Source: a bacterium (GTDB lineage Bacteria > Spirochaetota > UBA4802 > UBA5550). From it: a DNA stretch of 20,440 nt. Where the stretch lies: assembly GCA_024224995.1 (NCBI GenBank), contig JAAENB010000649.1, forward strand, positions 1 through 20,440. The letters are read 5' to 3'. Each line of letters opens with the position of its first letter. Within the stretch, counting starts at the first letter, position 1. The translations under genes and the position numbers were made by a program. Under the pieces are notes generated by a model. It was not told the origin of the DNA. It saw only the letters and a list, made by a program, of their open reading frames with translations, and did no database searches. This document shows, piece by piece, positions 1 through 7,164 of the stretch.

Positions 1-140
1 AAATAGTATTGCGATCTGCATCTGGCCTGGAAGTATCCCTCTTCTAAATGTGAGGACTGTTTGAGCGGAGCGAGTTCCGCAGCATTTAGAAGAGGGATGC
101 TTCCAGGCCCGCTCACTTGCACAATTTAGTTTCTTGAGAG
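1..140 (+). repeat. Palindromic repeat, copy A (conserved loop, variable stem), left end cut by window
   Basis: A 27-bp stem (24-50 with 83-109, one G.T wobble at 34/99) closes a 32-nt loop (51-82). The loop contains the core TTTGAGCGGAGCGAGTTCCG. Within the loop, GCGGA can pair with TCCGC to make an apical hairpin. The outer flanks match copies B and C in this window: GCATCTGG on the left and AATTTAGTTTCTTGAGAG on the right (123-140). The expected left terminal arm AGAAACTAAAT lies mostly outside the window. The element lies about 60-180 nt downstream of the lipoprotein gene ending at 202 and could also act as its terminator, but has no U-tract. The family is unnamed to me. Confidence 0.85.
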
Positions 141-201
141 ATGTATCTTTTTCCTGCGTGGACGCCTTGCTTTATTAGCGGAGGGGCAAAAGACCTTTCT
201 C

Positions 202-954
202 TTAGGGGACGGTAAAGTCTACTGTATCGATAGAAGAATTACCGCCATAATCAAAAAAATGCACTTCTACTGAATATGTGGTTCCGTTTGCAAGAGCCGT
301 AGTTGCAGTACTATCACTGTTATACTGGATCGAATTAGTATAAGGAGCTGTTGATGCTGCGTCAATGCCCGATTTACTCCACAAGACAGTGGTGCCGCTT
401 TTTACCTTAATAGTATACCCATCCGCGAAAACCGGAGTATCCGCTGATAGTGATGAATAAACAGTCGTTGACATTATGGGAGCTATCCAGGTAAAGGTTG
501 GAGTTGTACTGTCGGCAGCAATAGTTCCATCGGGGTAAGTAATGGTTGTGGAATCAATAGTGGTAATCCTGGGACAAGCCTCAGCTATCCCTGCGACATA
601 CACGTTCACTGTTGTTGAACTCCCGTTTTCATACTGTAGGTATATGGTATGAACATCCCGTTCCGCAGGAGCTGTGGTACTCAGATCAACTTCCGCTTCC
701 CAGTACCCATTCTGTTTTGCGAAGTAGTTAGTCCCGGTAGCATAACTTGCAGTTGTAATATCATCTTCATTCGTTGTAAACAAAAGTTTCCAATTCGTTG
801 TACTATCATCGTAATATACCGAGCCGGCTAATGTCCACGCCATAGCATAACGCTGCGTATTAACCTTATGATACGGCCCTGTATCAACACTACACCCCGC
901 CACAACAACCAACACCAAAATAAACAAACCTATATACCTAATTACATTCTTCAT
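202..954 (-). CDS. Secreted lipoprotein with Thr/Ser-rich, fibronectin-III-like C-terminal region
   Basis: The 250-residue product starts with a hydrophobic signal peptide and a lipobox VVAGC with the lipidated Cys at residue 21, so it is exported and lipid-anchored. The body is rich in Thr, Ser and Tyr. From about residue 130 it reads like a beta-sandwich (TPTFTW, GTTYSVEVHFFD), typical of fibronectin-III-like modules, but no family is certain. The ATG at 954 is preferred over the GTG at 957 because an AGGAG lies 8 nt upstream of it. It is the last gene of the minus-strand cluster, 60 nt after the small lipoprotein gene that ends at 1015, with a GC-rich hairpin in that gap. Function unknown; a surface or periplasmic-facing adhesion or binding role is only a guess. 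Confidence 0.8.
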   Translation of the reverse strand: MKNVIRYIGLFILVLVVVAGCSVDTGPYHKVNTQRYAMAWTLAGSVYYDDSTTNWKLLFTTNEDDITTASYATGTNYFAKQNGYWEAEVDLSTTAPAERDVHTIYLQYENGSSTTVNVYVAGIAEACPRITTIDSTTITYPDGTIAADSTTPTFTWIAPIMSTTVYSSLSADTPVFADGYTIKVKSGTTVLWSKSGIDAASTAPYTNSIQYNSDSTATTALANGTTYSVEVHFFDYGGNSSIDTVDFTVP

Positions 955-983
955 CACATTATCTCCTTTCCCAACCGATCACC

Positions 984-1014
984 GGTAACCCCGCCCGCAG
1001 GGCGACCGATTACC
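984..1014. repeat. Small REP-like hairpin between lipoprotein genes
   Basis: GCCC-GCA-GGGC (993-1003) is an inner hairpin. GGTAA (984-988) and TTACC (1010-1014) can form an outer stem. It abuts the stop codon of the gene at 1015-1371 and could act as a processing or termination signal within the minus-strand transcript. The same GCCCGCAGGGC core occurs on the minus strand at 20425-20435. Confidence 0.5.
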
Positions 1015-1371
1015 TTACTCCTCAACGTACTTAATAACCTTCCCTTTCACCTTAACAAACTTCACGGTCCCAACAATAAAAACCTGCCTGTCATACCACC
1101 ATCGAACATCAATCAGGTCATCCCCTTCCAGTTTATTCACGGCATTCGTAATAGCCCGGTCCATCTCGGCCCGGGGAGTAACCTGCCACACCCAGAAAAA
1201 AAGAAAGCTGCTGGCCTCACCTTCGGCCACACCCAGAACCTTATAGGGCCGCAGTTTAAACTGCGAAGAATTGGGCTCAATCCCTCCGGGATAAGACCGG
1301 TAACTCAGGCAGCCAAAAGCAAGAACCGATAGAATCAATGGGATTAAAATCTTAGTTATTCTGTATTTCAT
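1015..1371 (-). CDS. Small lipoprotein, TRL-like, paralogue of the next gene upstream
   Basis: The 118-residue product has a signal peptide and lipobox LAFGC with Cys at residue 21. The mature part follows a pattern seen in small TRL-like lipoproteins: an AEG(E)A segment, a central hydrophobic strand, an amphipathic helix (AEMDRAITNAVNK), a GDDLIDVRWW strand, and a C-terminal VKVKGKVIKY strand. The neighbour at 1478-1837 has the same order (AEGSDGSLDILMI, DIDAAIKEAVDSK, GDALINVRVY, VVVTGEVVKF), so the two are diverged tandem paralogues. No good Shine-Dalgarno is visible (only GAGACGG about 6 nt before ATG), which suggests weak or coupled translation. Exact function unknown; the family name is a resemblance, not a profile hit. 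Confidence 0.75.
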   Translation of the reverse strand: MKYRITKILIPLILSVLAFGCLSYRSYPGGIEPNSSQFKLRPYKVLGVAEGEASSFLFFWVWQVTPRAEMDRAITNAVNKLEGDDLIDVRWWYDRQVFIVGTVKFVKVKGKVIKYVEE

Positions 1372-1393
1372 AATTTACCGTCTCAAATTCGAT

Positions 1394-1475
1394 AGTTTGA
1401 AGTTCGAAGTTTAAAGTTTGAAGTTTTTTACCCGGTGAGTTGTTCTTGAACTTCAAACTTTAAACTTTAAACTTT
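1394..1475. repeat. Inverted pair of heptamer arrays forming a 19-bp hairpin
   Basis: On the left, four and a half units of a 7-bp repeat run in tandem (AGTTTGA, AGTTCGA, AGTTTAA, AGTTTGA, then AGTT; 1394-1425). The reverse-complement array (CTTCAAA, CTTTAAA, CTTTAAA, CTTT) runs 1451-1475. Together they give a perfect 19-bp stem, 1407-1425 with 1449-1467, around a 23-nt loop. It fills most of the 106-nt gap between the two paralogous small lipoprotein genes. There is no U-tract, so a terminator role is uncertain. Confidence 0.85.
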
Positions 1476-1477
1476 CT

Positions 1478-1837
1478 TTATTCCCCAAACTTAACCACTT
1501 CTCCGGTAACAACAACTTTCGTATATGACAGGAGAAGAAAATAGCTCACCTCCTGGTACACCCGGACATTGATAAGAGCATCCCCGCCCTTGCTGTCGAC
1601 CGCTTCTTTGATGGCAGCGTCGATATCGGGCCGGGAAACACTTATGATCATTAAAATATCTAAGGATCCGTCGGAGCCTTCGGCTTTTCCCAGGTTCTTC
1701 ACGATAGTTTTGTTGTGAAGCGGAGTCGTGGAAGTTGAGATCCCCACGGGGGTGGAGATACATCCGCTGAACATTATCAGCATGCTTATAATAATAACCA
1801 ATATAATGCTTTTTTCCTGTTTTAACTGTATACTCAT
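1478..1837 (-). CDS. Small lipoprotein, TRL-like
   Basis: The 119-residue product has a long hydrophobic signal segment ending in lipobox FSGC, with the lipidated Cys at residue 26. An AGGAG lies 7 nt before the ATG, a good site that fixes the start. The mature region shares its segment order and several identities with the protein encoded at 1015-1371 (AEG near the middle, then an Asp/Ala-rich helix, a GDALINVRVY strand and VVVTGEVVKF at the end). It begins 49 nt downstream of the TonB-dependent receptor stop and is probably co-transcribed with it. No catalytic residues are visible. A structural or chaperone-like periplasmic role is possible, but nothing in the sequence proves it. Confidence 0.78.
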   Translation of the reverse strand: MSIQLKQEKSIILVIIISMLIMFSGCISTPVGISTSTTPLHNKTIVKNLGKAEGSDGSLDILMIISVSRPDIDAAIKEAVDSKGGDALINVRVYQEVSYFLLLSYTKVVVTGEVVKFGE

Positions 1838-1886
1838 TGTAGCTCTCCTGCTGCTTAAAATATATTCATTTTTACGGATTAAATCT

Positions 1887-4331
1887 TTAAAATTTCACCT
1901 CAATCCCGAAGTTCGGAATAAAGGACAGACCCTGGTCCTGAGTTTTAACAGTGGGATTAACTCCCGGCTGGTATGGTTTTCCATAATGCCAGTCAAGTTC
2001 TTCGGCTCTGCTGTTATAGATATTAACGATTTCAACATACCAGGTAATATATCCCCATTCGTAATTGGTTTTATGACTGTACCGCAAATCGAGCCGGTGC
2101 TGGGGACGAAGCCGGGCAGAGTTAACATCGGAGCTGTATGTAGGAGTATATCGCCCCGAACCGGAAGGCGTCTCACTAGCCCCTGTAATGGGAGTATAGG
2201 GAAAGGAGCTGTAGTATTCAAAACGGGCGCCAATGGTATGAGAACCAAAGAAACGGAACCCGGCCACGGCTTTAACAGCGTGGGTCTGTTCAAAGTCAAA
2301 GGGGATATAGTTACTTCCGTTAGGATCTACGGGAGCACCATTTGAATCAACCCGGGTGCTGGGGATGCCGCTTTTAAAATCGGACTGTAAATAGGTGTAG
2401 CTGAGCCAGCCGTATAAACCGTCGCTGTCGTCTTCACTGTCTAAACGGAGTATAACTTCCACGCCAAAGGTTTTATACTCACCTGTAGTACTGCCGGGAA
2501 TATAAACCCCGTTAATATAGTGGGGATCAAGGACCGCCATATTAAAAAGCTGGTTCCTGAAGACTTCAATCTTTAATGTCCAGAGATCATAGACCTGTTC
2601 GATACCGGCAACAGCATGAATGGCTTTTTCCGGAACAAGTTCCTCACCTTCAACAATCCCAATGCTGGCGTATTTCGGATTATTAACAAACTGGGCCGGG
2701 TTAACCTGGAAAAAATAATTATAATAGCCGCCGGCAACGGAAAAAGTTGTTTTACTGGGAAGCTCAATACTGGCCATCCCCCGGGGAGAGACCGTTACCC
2801 GTTTGGTTAAGTGCAGATACTCGGTCCGCACGCCCGGAACCAGGGTAATCCACCAGAAGGTAAAACGGTTTTCAAGATAGGCGCTCAGGGTCTGGTTTGA
2901 AAAAGTATCATAGTCGGTCGTGGCAACAGCGGCGTCAGGGTCGGAAACATCAATATTGCCGGTAAAACTATTCGTCGTAAAATCAAACCACTTGCTGTCG
3001 TAAATAAAATAATAGTAGCTCGCGGAAACAGCAGTCTCAAGCTCCGCGGTATCCTTGATCCATTCCCAGCGCAGCTTGTCCTTGAACGTAAATATATACG
3101 GTTTTGAATTGATATAACGGTTTTTTGCCCAGTCAGCCGCGCCCTCACTGGTAAAGCTCAGACGATTGTTGGAACTGTTCAGAGAAGTAAAGAACATCAG
3201 TTTATTGCTGAACTTGGGAGAAGGCTCGTAGGTATAATATAAAGCCTGGCTGTTAAAAAATTCATCCATGGTGAATTCCAGGTTCGCAACCAGGGGATCA
3301 CTCCCTTCATCCAGGAACCCTTCTTCAAGGAGAAATTCCCAGGCGTCCTTGCTGCCGAACAGCATGAGCGTAAGAGAATGCCTGCTGTTGATATAATATT
3401 TACTCTTGAACTGGTAGTCCCAGTAATCGGGAATATATTTAAGGTCTTCCCCCATTATGAGTTTATAGAAAAGGGGAACAAATACGGAAAGATAGCCGAT
3501 CCGGCCGGCCACAATAGCATACCCTTTATTCTCTTCCTTACCGTCGAGCCCCGTACCTTTAATAGGAGCTTTAACAATAGCGTTTGCCGAAATAAGACCA
3601 ATATCGGCATGGCCGCTCAGTTCTTTAACATCATCAACAGTATTGATGCGGATCACCCCGCCAAGTGCGTTACCAAACTTAGCCGGGAACGAAGAGGAAT
3701 AGACATCGATCTCTTCCATAAGGTCGTTAGAAATAACAGAGTGAAGCCCGCCAAAGTGCATGGGATTTTGAATAGGCACATCATCAATAAAATATTGATT
3801 TTCCCACATGGGAACTCCCCGGATAATGAGGGGGCCGAAAATACCGCCGGAACGGGTAATACCGGGCAGCGTAGCAAGAGCTCCCAGGGAGTCCCCGAAG
3901 GTAGCGGGAACTTCTTTAAGCTGTTTAACCGAAAGGGTTTGCCGTGAGACTTTTTGCTTTTTCTTTTCACCCCGGATAGTAATAAGCCCGCCCGTAATCC
4001 TGGCGGGATAAAGAGTAAAATCCTTGGTCATGGGACCGGCAATAGTAAGTTTTGTTTTATGGGTTTTAAGCCCCATGGACGAAACATACACAGTATAGGT
4101 ACCCGGCTTTGGCACAGCCAGGGAATAACTGCCGTCCGGTTCGGTCCTTACTTTAAGGCGCAGTTCCAGAACAACAACCGAACCAAAGGTAACGGGTTTT
4201 TTGGTAATACTGTCATAGACCTTCCCTGAAACAGTAATATTCTCCTGAGAATACCCGGTTCCGGCCATAGCGAAAAAACAAAAAATAAAAATAATTCCGA
4301 TAATATATTGTTTGATATTTTTCCTGATCAT
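1887..4331 (-). CDS. TonB-dependent outer-membrane receptor with N-terminal carboxypeptidase-regulatory-like domain
   Basis: The protein has 814 residues. A signal peptide (1 to about 29, ending GYSQ) is followed by a carboxypeptidase-regulatory-like beta domain (about 30-110; VSGKVYD, PDGSYSLAVPKPGTYTV), a short ITIRGEKK segment (117-124) that may be the TonB box, and a plug domain (about 128-232; LATLPGITRSGG, IIRGVP, YFIDDVPIQNPMHFGG, GGVIRINT). The rest is a large beta-barrel ending in Phe (EVKF), as outer-membrane barrels do. The motif PYTPITGA (711-718) is shared with the second receptor in this window. The ATG at 4331 is chosen because the signal peptide starts there and GAGGAG lies just upstream; a TTG at 4358 would add nine residues that contain the Shine-Dalgarno itself. 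It follows tonB by 43 nt, so the Exb/TonB proteins probably energise it. Substrate unknown. Confidence 0.93.
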   Translation of the reverse strand: MIRKNIKQYIIGIIFIFCFFAMAGTGYSQENITVSGKVYDSITKKPVTFGSVVVLELRLKVRTEPDGSYSLAVPKPGTYTVYVSSMGLKTHKTKLTIAGPMTKDFTLYPARITGGLITIRGEKKKQKVSRQTLSVKQLKEVPATFGDSLGALATLPGITRSGGIFGPLIIRGVPMWENQYFIDDVPIQNPMHFGGLHSVISNDLMEEIDVYSSSFPAKFGNALGGVIRINTVDDVKELSGHADIGLISANAIVKAPIKGTGLDGKEENKGYAIVAGRIGYLSVFVPLFYKLIMGEDLKYIPDYWDYQFKSKYYINSRHSLTLMLFGSKDAWEFLLEEGFLDEGSDPLVANLEFTMDEFFNSQALYYTYEPSPKFSNKLMFFTSLNSSNNRLSFTSEGAADWAKNRYINSKPYIFTFKDKLRWEWIKDTAELETAVSASYYYFIYDSKWFDFTTNSFTGNIDVSDPDAAVATTDYDTFSNQTLSAYLENRFTFWWITLVPGVRTEYLHLTKRVTVSPRGMASIELPSKTTFSVAGGYYNYFFQVNPAQFVNNPKYASIGIVEGEELVPEKAIHAVAGIEQVYDLWTLKIEVFRNQLFNMAVLDPHYINGVYIPGSTTGEYKTFGVEVILRLDSEDDSDGLYGWLSYTYLQSDFKSGIPSTRVDSNGAPVDPNGSNYIPFDFEQTHAVKAVAGFRFFGSHTIGARFEYYSSFPYTPITGASETPSGSGRYTPTYSSDVNSARLRPQHRLDLRYSHKTNYEWGYITWYVEIVNIYNSRAEELDWHYGKPYQPGVNPTVKTQDQGLSFIPNFGIEVKF

Positions 4332-4374
4332 CAACTCCTCTCTTTTAACTCGAACCAACCCTTGTACCTGTTTT

Positions 4375-4986
4375 TTAAGTCCTTAACTTAAAATTCAATG
4401 GGAAATCCATTCTCACGGGAATCTTTTTCCCCTGGATTACAGGCGGAGTAAACTTTGCTCCCAATAATATTTTCACCGCCTCAGCAGAGAACGCGGCCCA
4501 GAGCCTGTTCCGCATCTCGGGCGGATAGCTTTTGGAAAGCCTCACTCCCCTGACCTTTACACTGGCCACTTTACCGTTTGGAAGAATAACAAGCTCAACA
4601 TTAAGAAGCGCCTCAACTTCCTCTTCCCTGCCGATAGAAGGATATAGTTCCTTGAGTTTCTCAGCCGGCCTTGGCGGAGCAATACTGGGATAAAAATCCA
4701 TATCAACAGCGCTTTCCTCAAGGCTGGTTCCTTTAGACCGGTCTATAGTCTGGTCTTCAACAGGATCACCTTCTTCTGTTGAAATCTGTTTTTTCACCAC
4801 TCTACGGGGAGCGGCAATTTTGTCAATACTCAAAATTTGAATTGTTTCACTAACTTCAGGATCAGTAACAATCTCCACAGCTGAAGCGTAAAACAGGATA
4901 AAGAGCATATGAGCCAGCGCCACAAAGAATGATATTGTATAGGGATGTTTAATACCCCAGGTTAAAAATTCACGAAATCTCTTCAT
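4375..4986 (-). CDS. tonB: TonB-type energy transducer
   Basis: The 203-residue protein has a short cytoplasmic N-terminus and one membrane anchor (about 17-37). A periplasmic linker follows that is rich in charged residues rather than the long Pro-Lys/Pro-Glu stretch of classical TonB; only IAPPRP is proline-rich. The C-terminal domain (about 105-203) has the TonB pattern: LNVELVILPNGKVASVKV, a helix with AVKILLGAKF, TPPVIQGKKIPV and a final FPLNFKL strand. It transmits proton-motive force from ExbB/ExbD to outer-membrane receptors. The start codon overlaps the stop of the upstream exbD by 4 nt (ATGA), a sign of translational coupling, and the receptor gene follows directly. It could equally be called a TonB-family protein of a dedicated system. 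Confidence 0.85.
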   Translation of the reverse strand: MKRFREFLTWGIKHPYTISFFVALAHMLFILFYASAVEIVTDPEVSETIQILSIDKIAAPRRVVKKQISTEEGDPVEDQTIDRSKGTSLEESAVDMDFYPSIAPPRPAEKLKELYPSIGREEEVEALLNVELVILPNGKVASVKVRGVRLSKSYPPEMRNRLWAAFSAEAVKILLGAKFTPPVIQGKKIPVRMDFPLNFKLRT

Positions 4987-5420
4987 TTGAGTTTCGACTC
5001 CTCTTTGAGTTTCGAATCCTCTTTCCTTGGTACCGACATAAAAACGACATTTAAGAATTCCTGTTCCTGGAGCAGGTCCAGCACTCTTCTCACAACAGCA
5101 TAATCAAGGTCCTTGTCTGCGGTAATGGCAACGGGCCTGTCGAGCTCGCTCTTCCGCATTGACAATTGATCTTCCAGCTCATCCGGAGAGGTAATAAAAC
5201 CGTCGAAATAGAGATTGCCCTGCTTTGAAATGGAGATATACAGGCTGTCCTGTTCAGCGCCGCTGGTCTTTGCTTTTGGCAGGTGAACCTCCACGCCTTT
5301 TGGCGGTTCTGTGGTGGTGGTTGCCATAAAGAAGACCAGGAGCAGAAGAGCCATGTCGGCCATGGCAGCTCCAATTGAGGCGATTTTTAATTTTTTTAAA
5401 AATGATCCGTTTTTTTTCAT
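4983..5420 (-). CDS. exbD: ExbD/TolR-family proton-channel subunit, second copy
   Basis: The 145-residue protein has one N-terminal membrane helix, AAMADMALLLLVFFMATTTT, with the family's essential membrane Asp at residue 22. A periplasmic domain of ExbD type follows (VEVHLPKA, ISKQGNLYFDG, PVAITADKDLDYAVVRRVLDLL, VVFMSVPR). With ExbB it forms the inner-membrane proton channel that powers TonB. It lies 35 nt after the first exbD and overlaps tonB by 4 nt. Its last residues (DSKLKEESKLK) come from an 18-bp tandem duplication. Paired exbD genes beside exbB and tonB are known in Bacteroidetes-like systems. The upstream Shine-Dalgarno is weak (AAAGAG, about 9 nt away). Confidence 0.92.
   Translation of the reverse strand: MKKNGSFLKKLKIASIGAAMADMALLLLVFFMATTTTEPPKGVEVHLPKAKTSGAEQDSLYISISKQGNLYFDGFITSPDELEDQLSMRKSELDRPVAITADKDLDYAVVRRVLDLLQEQEFLNVVFMSVPRKEDSKLKEESKLK
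4986..5021 (-). repeat. 18-bp tandem duplication at the exbD-tonB junction
   Basis: Two adjacent 18-bp units (5004-5021 and 4986-5003) differ at one base. Read on the minus strand each unit starts GAGGA and ends CTCAAA. They encode the DSKLKE/ESKLK tail of ExbD, and the second unit carries the GAGGAG upstream of the tonB start (11 nt spacing). Confidence 0.9.
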
Positions 5421-5455
5421 TTTATATTCACTCTTTATTCATTCTACCATAAGGA

Positions 5456-5893
5456 CTATTCATAATTCTTCAGCGAAACATTCCTCACCCCGCTCTCTTT
5501 AACCACACTCATGGAGTCGACCAGGCGTTCATATTTAAGCCGGGAATACATATGAATAACAACCGTAACTTCTTTGTTCACATCTTTTTCTTTTTTTAGC
5601 TTCTCAATTACCTCTTTCCTGGTAAAGAAAGCATCTTCAATTGTAAAATCGGCTTCTTCCGGATAGAGGTTAACCAGGTCACTGGCTTCCACCTTACGGG
5701 CACCGGCCGATTTCGACGGCAGTGAAAAGAAAATACCCTGCCGTAAAATAAAAGAACTGGTAACGATAAAGAAAATGAGCAGCAAAAAAGCCAGGTCCCC
5801 AACGGAAGACGAATCGAACTCATGATCGTTCCGCTCCCGTGCTTCGGCTTTTCTTTTTCGATAAAAAAGATATTTCTGTTTGATATTTTTCAT
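5456..5893 (-). CDS. exbD: ExbD/TolR-family proton-channel subunit, first copy
   Basis: The 145-residue protein has a basic cytoplasmic N-terminus (1 to about 30), one membrane helix in VGDLAFLLLIFFIVTSSF with the conserved Asp at residue 33, and a periplasmic domain of ExbD type that includes FFSLPSKSAG, TIEDAFFTRKEVIEKLKK and VVIHMYSRLKYERLVDSMSVVKESG. It starts 18 nt after exbB and precedes the second exbD by 35 nt. The two ExbD proteins are clearly diverged, so they may form a heterodimer in the ExbB pentamer rather than being redundant copies; that is inference. The upstream Shine-Dalgarno is weak (AGAG). Confidence 0.92.
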   Translation of the reverse strand: MKNIKQKYLFYRKRKAEARERNDHEFDSSSVGDLAFLLLIFFIVTSSFILRQGIFFSLPSKSAGARKVEASDLVNLYPEEADFTIEDAFFTRKEVIEKLKKEKDVNKEVTVVIHMYSRLKYERLVDSMSVVKESGVRNVSLKNYE

Positions 5894-5911
5894 ATTGATA
5901 GTATCTCTAAC

Positions 5912-6754
5912 TTAGTTATCCCGGCCCACGCGCTCCTCATCAAGCATAGACGGCAGCAGCGCAGTACGTTCCGAGATAATTTCATCGGCGTACGTAGTAA
6001 CATTCTGGATAATATGATTAAAAAAGTGAAATACCGAAAGCAAGGGGGCCGCTACCATAAGACCGCCGGCAGTGGTAACCAGCGCCTGCTGTATACCAAC
6101 AGCTACAACCTTGGCATTAACCGTAGTAGCATTGGCAATATCGGCAAAGGCAGTGATCATACCAATAACAGTGCCGAGGAAACCAATAATAGGAGAAACA
6201 TTGCCAAGACCGTTAAGAAGAGCCATGCCCCGCTCCATTTTATTCAGATATAAACGGAACGCGTCTCTCAGCTCATCGTCAAGCTGTTCTTTAAAACGGG
6301 CTGTTGAATTTTCAGCAACCCCGGAAAGATACACATCAAGTCTGGATTTACTCCAGGAATTGTTCTTTATGAAATAATATAATCGCTCAAAAATTATCGT
6401 AAGACCAATAAGCCCCAGGAGAAGAATAAAATACATCAATGCTCCGCCCTGCCTTACCGTACTAAAAAGATTATCACCATTGACAACGGTCTTTGTTTCA
6501 CCTTTCGGCTCATCTTTCGGCTCATCACTTACTGTGGATTCTTCCACTGCTCCTACAGAAGTTTCGGCTTTTGGCTCATTTTCGCCGCTCACCTCTTTTT
6601 CGCCAGTCGTCACCTCTTTGGCGTCCACTGCGGGCATGCCCGTCTCCGAAGAGCTCACCGCAGCCCCTTCGGTATTTTGAGCAAAAGCGGTAATTCCAAC
6701 AACCGGCAAAGCCAGTACCAGCACCGCAATAATCAATACTCTTGTTCTACTCAT
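5912..6754 (-). CDS. exbB: ExbB/TolQ/MotA-family proton-channel subunit with signal peptide and periplasmic extension
   Basis: The 280-residue protein starts with a signal peptide ending AFAQ (residue 26). An acidic Glu/Thr/Val/Lys-rich periplasmic stretch (about 27-95) follows, including a short DEPK-DEPK-GETK repeat. The three channel helices are at about 106-127, 183-203 and 225-245. The family's signature blocks are present: NGLGNVSPIIGFLGTVIG and VAVGIQQALVTTAGGLMVAA. With the two ExbD proteins encoded next, it forms the proton channel that drives TonB. The ATG at 6754 is used, with AGAGG 9 nt upstream; the TTG at 6772 would precede that site. It is the first gene of the cluster. The long leader-and-linker form is known for some ExbB proteins and is absent from E. 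coli ExbB. Confidence 0.93.
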   Translation of the reverse strand: MSRTRVLIIAVLVLALPVVGITAFAQNTEGAAVSSSETGMPAVDAKEVTTGEKEVSGENEPKAETSVGAVEESTVSDEPKDEPKGETKTVVNGDNLFSTVRQGGALMYFILLLGLIGLTIIFERLYYFIKNNSWSKSRLDVYLSGVAENSTARFKEQLDDELRDAFRLYLNKMERGMALLNGLGNVSPIIGFLGTVIGMITAFADIANATTVNAKVVAVGIQQALVTTAGGLMVAAPLLSVFHFFNHIIQNVTTYADEIISERTALLPSMLDEERVGRDN

Positions 6755-6799
6755 AATGCATAACCTCTGCAAAATCAGGATTTGTTCTATTTGAAATAT

Positions 6800-6828
6800 T
6801 ACTTACTATAGATCAGGGCTTCTGTCAA
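6800..6828 (-). promoter_or_regulatory. Candidate promoter for the exbB operon
   Basis: On the minus strand a perfect TTGACA (6823-6828) is followed after 17 nt by a poor -10 (TAAGTA, 6800-6805) in an AT-rich stretch, about 45 nt before the exbB start. A TATAGT lies closer but with a spacing too short for sigma-70. Only the -35 match is convincing. Confidence 0.3.
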
Positions 6829-7033
6829 TATTTTTTTGCATATACCATGACCCCTGAAATTTCTCATTATTTATTACAACACCTCTCTATTAAAAAAGTG
6901 TTACTTTTTTTATAAAAAAAATAAAAATTTTATTTATTTATTTATTTTTAGTAAATAATTAATAAAAACGCCATCAGGAAATGAGTATCAGCTCTTCAGG
7001 AGGGTGAAACAAGAATATTTTCACCCCCCGCCT

Positions 7034-7052
7034 CGCGGCGCGGAGCGCCGCG
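7034..7052. repeat. GC-rich palindrome in intergenic region
   Basis: CGCGGCGC-GGA-GCGCCGCG is a perfect 8-bp stem with a 3-nt loop, set in otherwise very AT-rich DNA. It has no U-tract on either side. It shares the octamer GCGGAGCG with the loop core of the palindromes at 1-140 and 16147-16646, which may be coincidence. Confidence 0.7.
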
Positions 7053-7164
7053 TTACCCGGAAAAAAAAGACCGGAGTTGAATAATTAAGTTATTGAAAAT
7101 ATATATAGCAAATAATAAACGTACCAACCCGGCCGTATAAATCAATTAAAACAGGAGATGAACA

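Larger units (their letters stand above)
6755..7164. other. AT-rich divergent intergenic region (410 bp)
   Basis: No gene is seen. It separates the minus-strand exb/tonB cluster from the plus-strand operon at 7165 and must hold both promoters. It contains an AT-only-type hairpin AAAAAAGT-GTT-ACTTTTTT (6892-6910), a run of TTTA repeats (about 6928-6949) and a GC-rich palindrome (7034-7052). A good Shine-Dalgarno AGGAG precedes the start at 7165 by 8 nt. No riboswitch or known operator was recognised. Confidence 0.7.

Noticed and set aside
1728..2345. Plus-strand frame of 205 residues
   Set aside because: It is antisense to the end of the TonB-dependent receptor and the start of a lipoprotein, both with strong signals.
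4332..4358. Upstream TTG start for the first receptor
   Set aside because: The nine added residues include the Shine-Dalgarno and precede the signal peptide.
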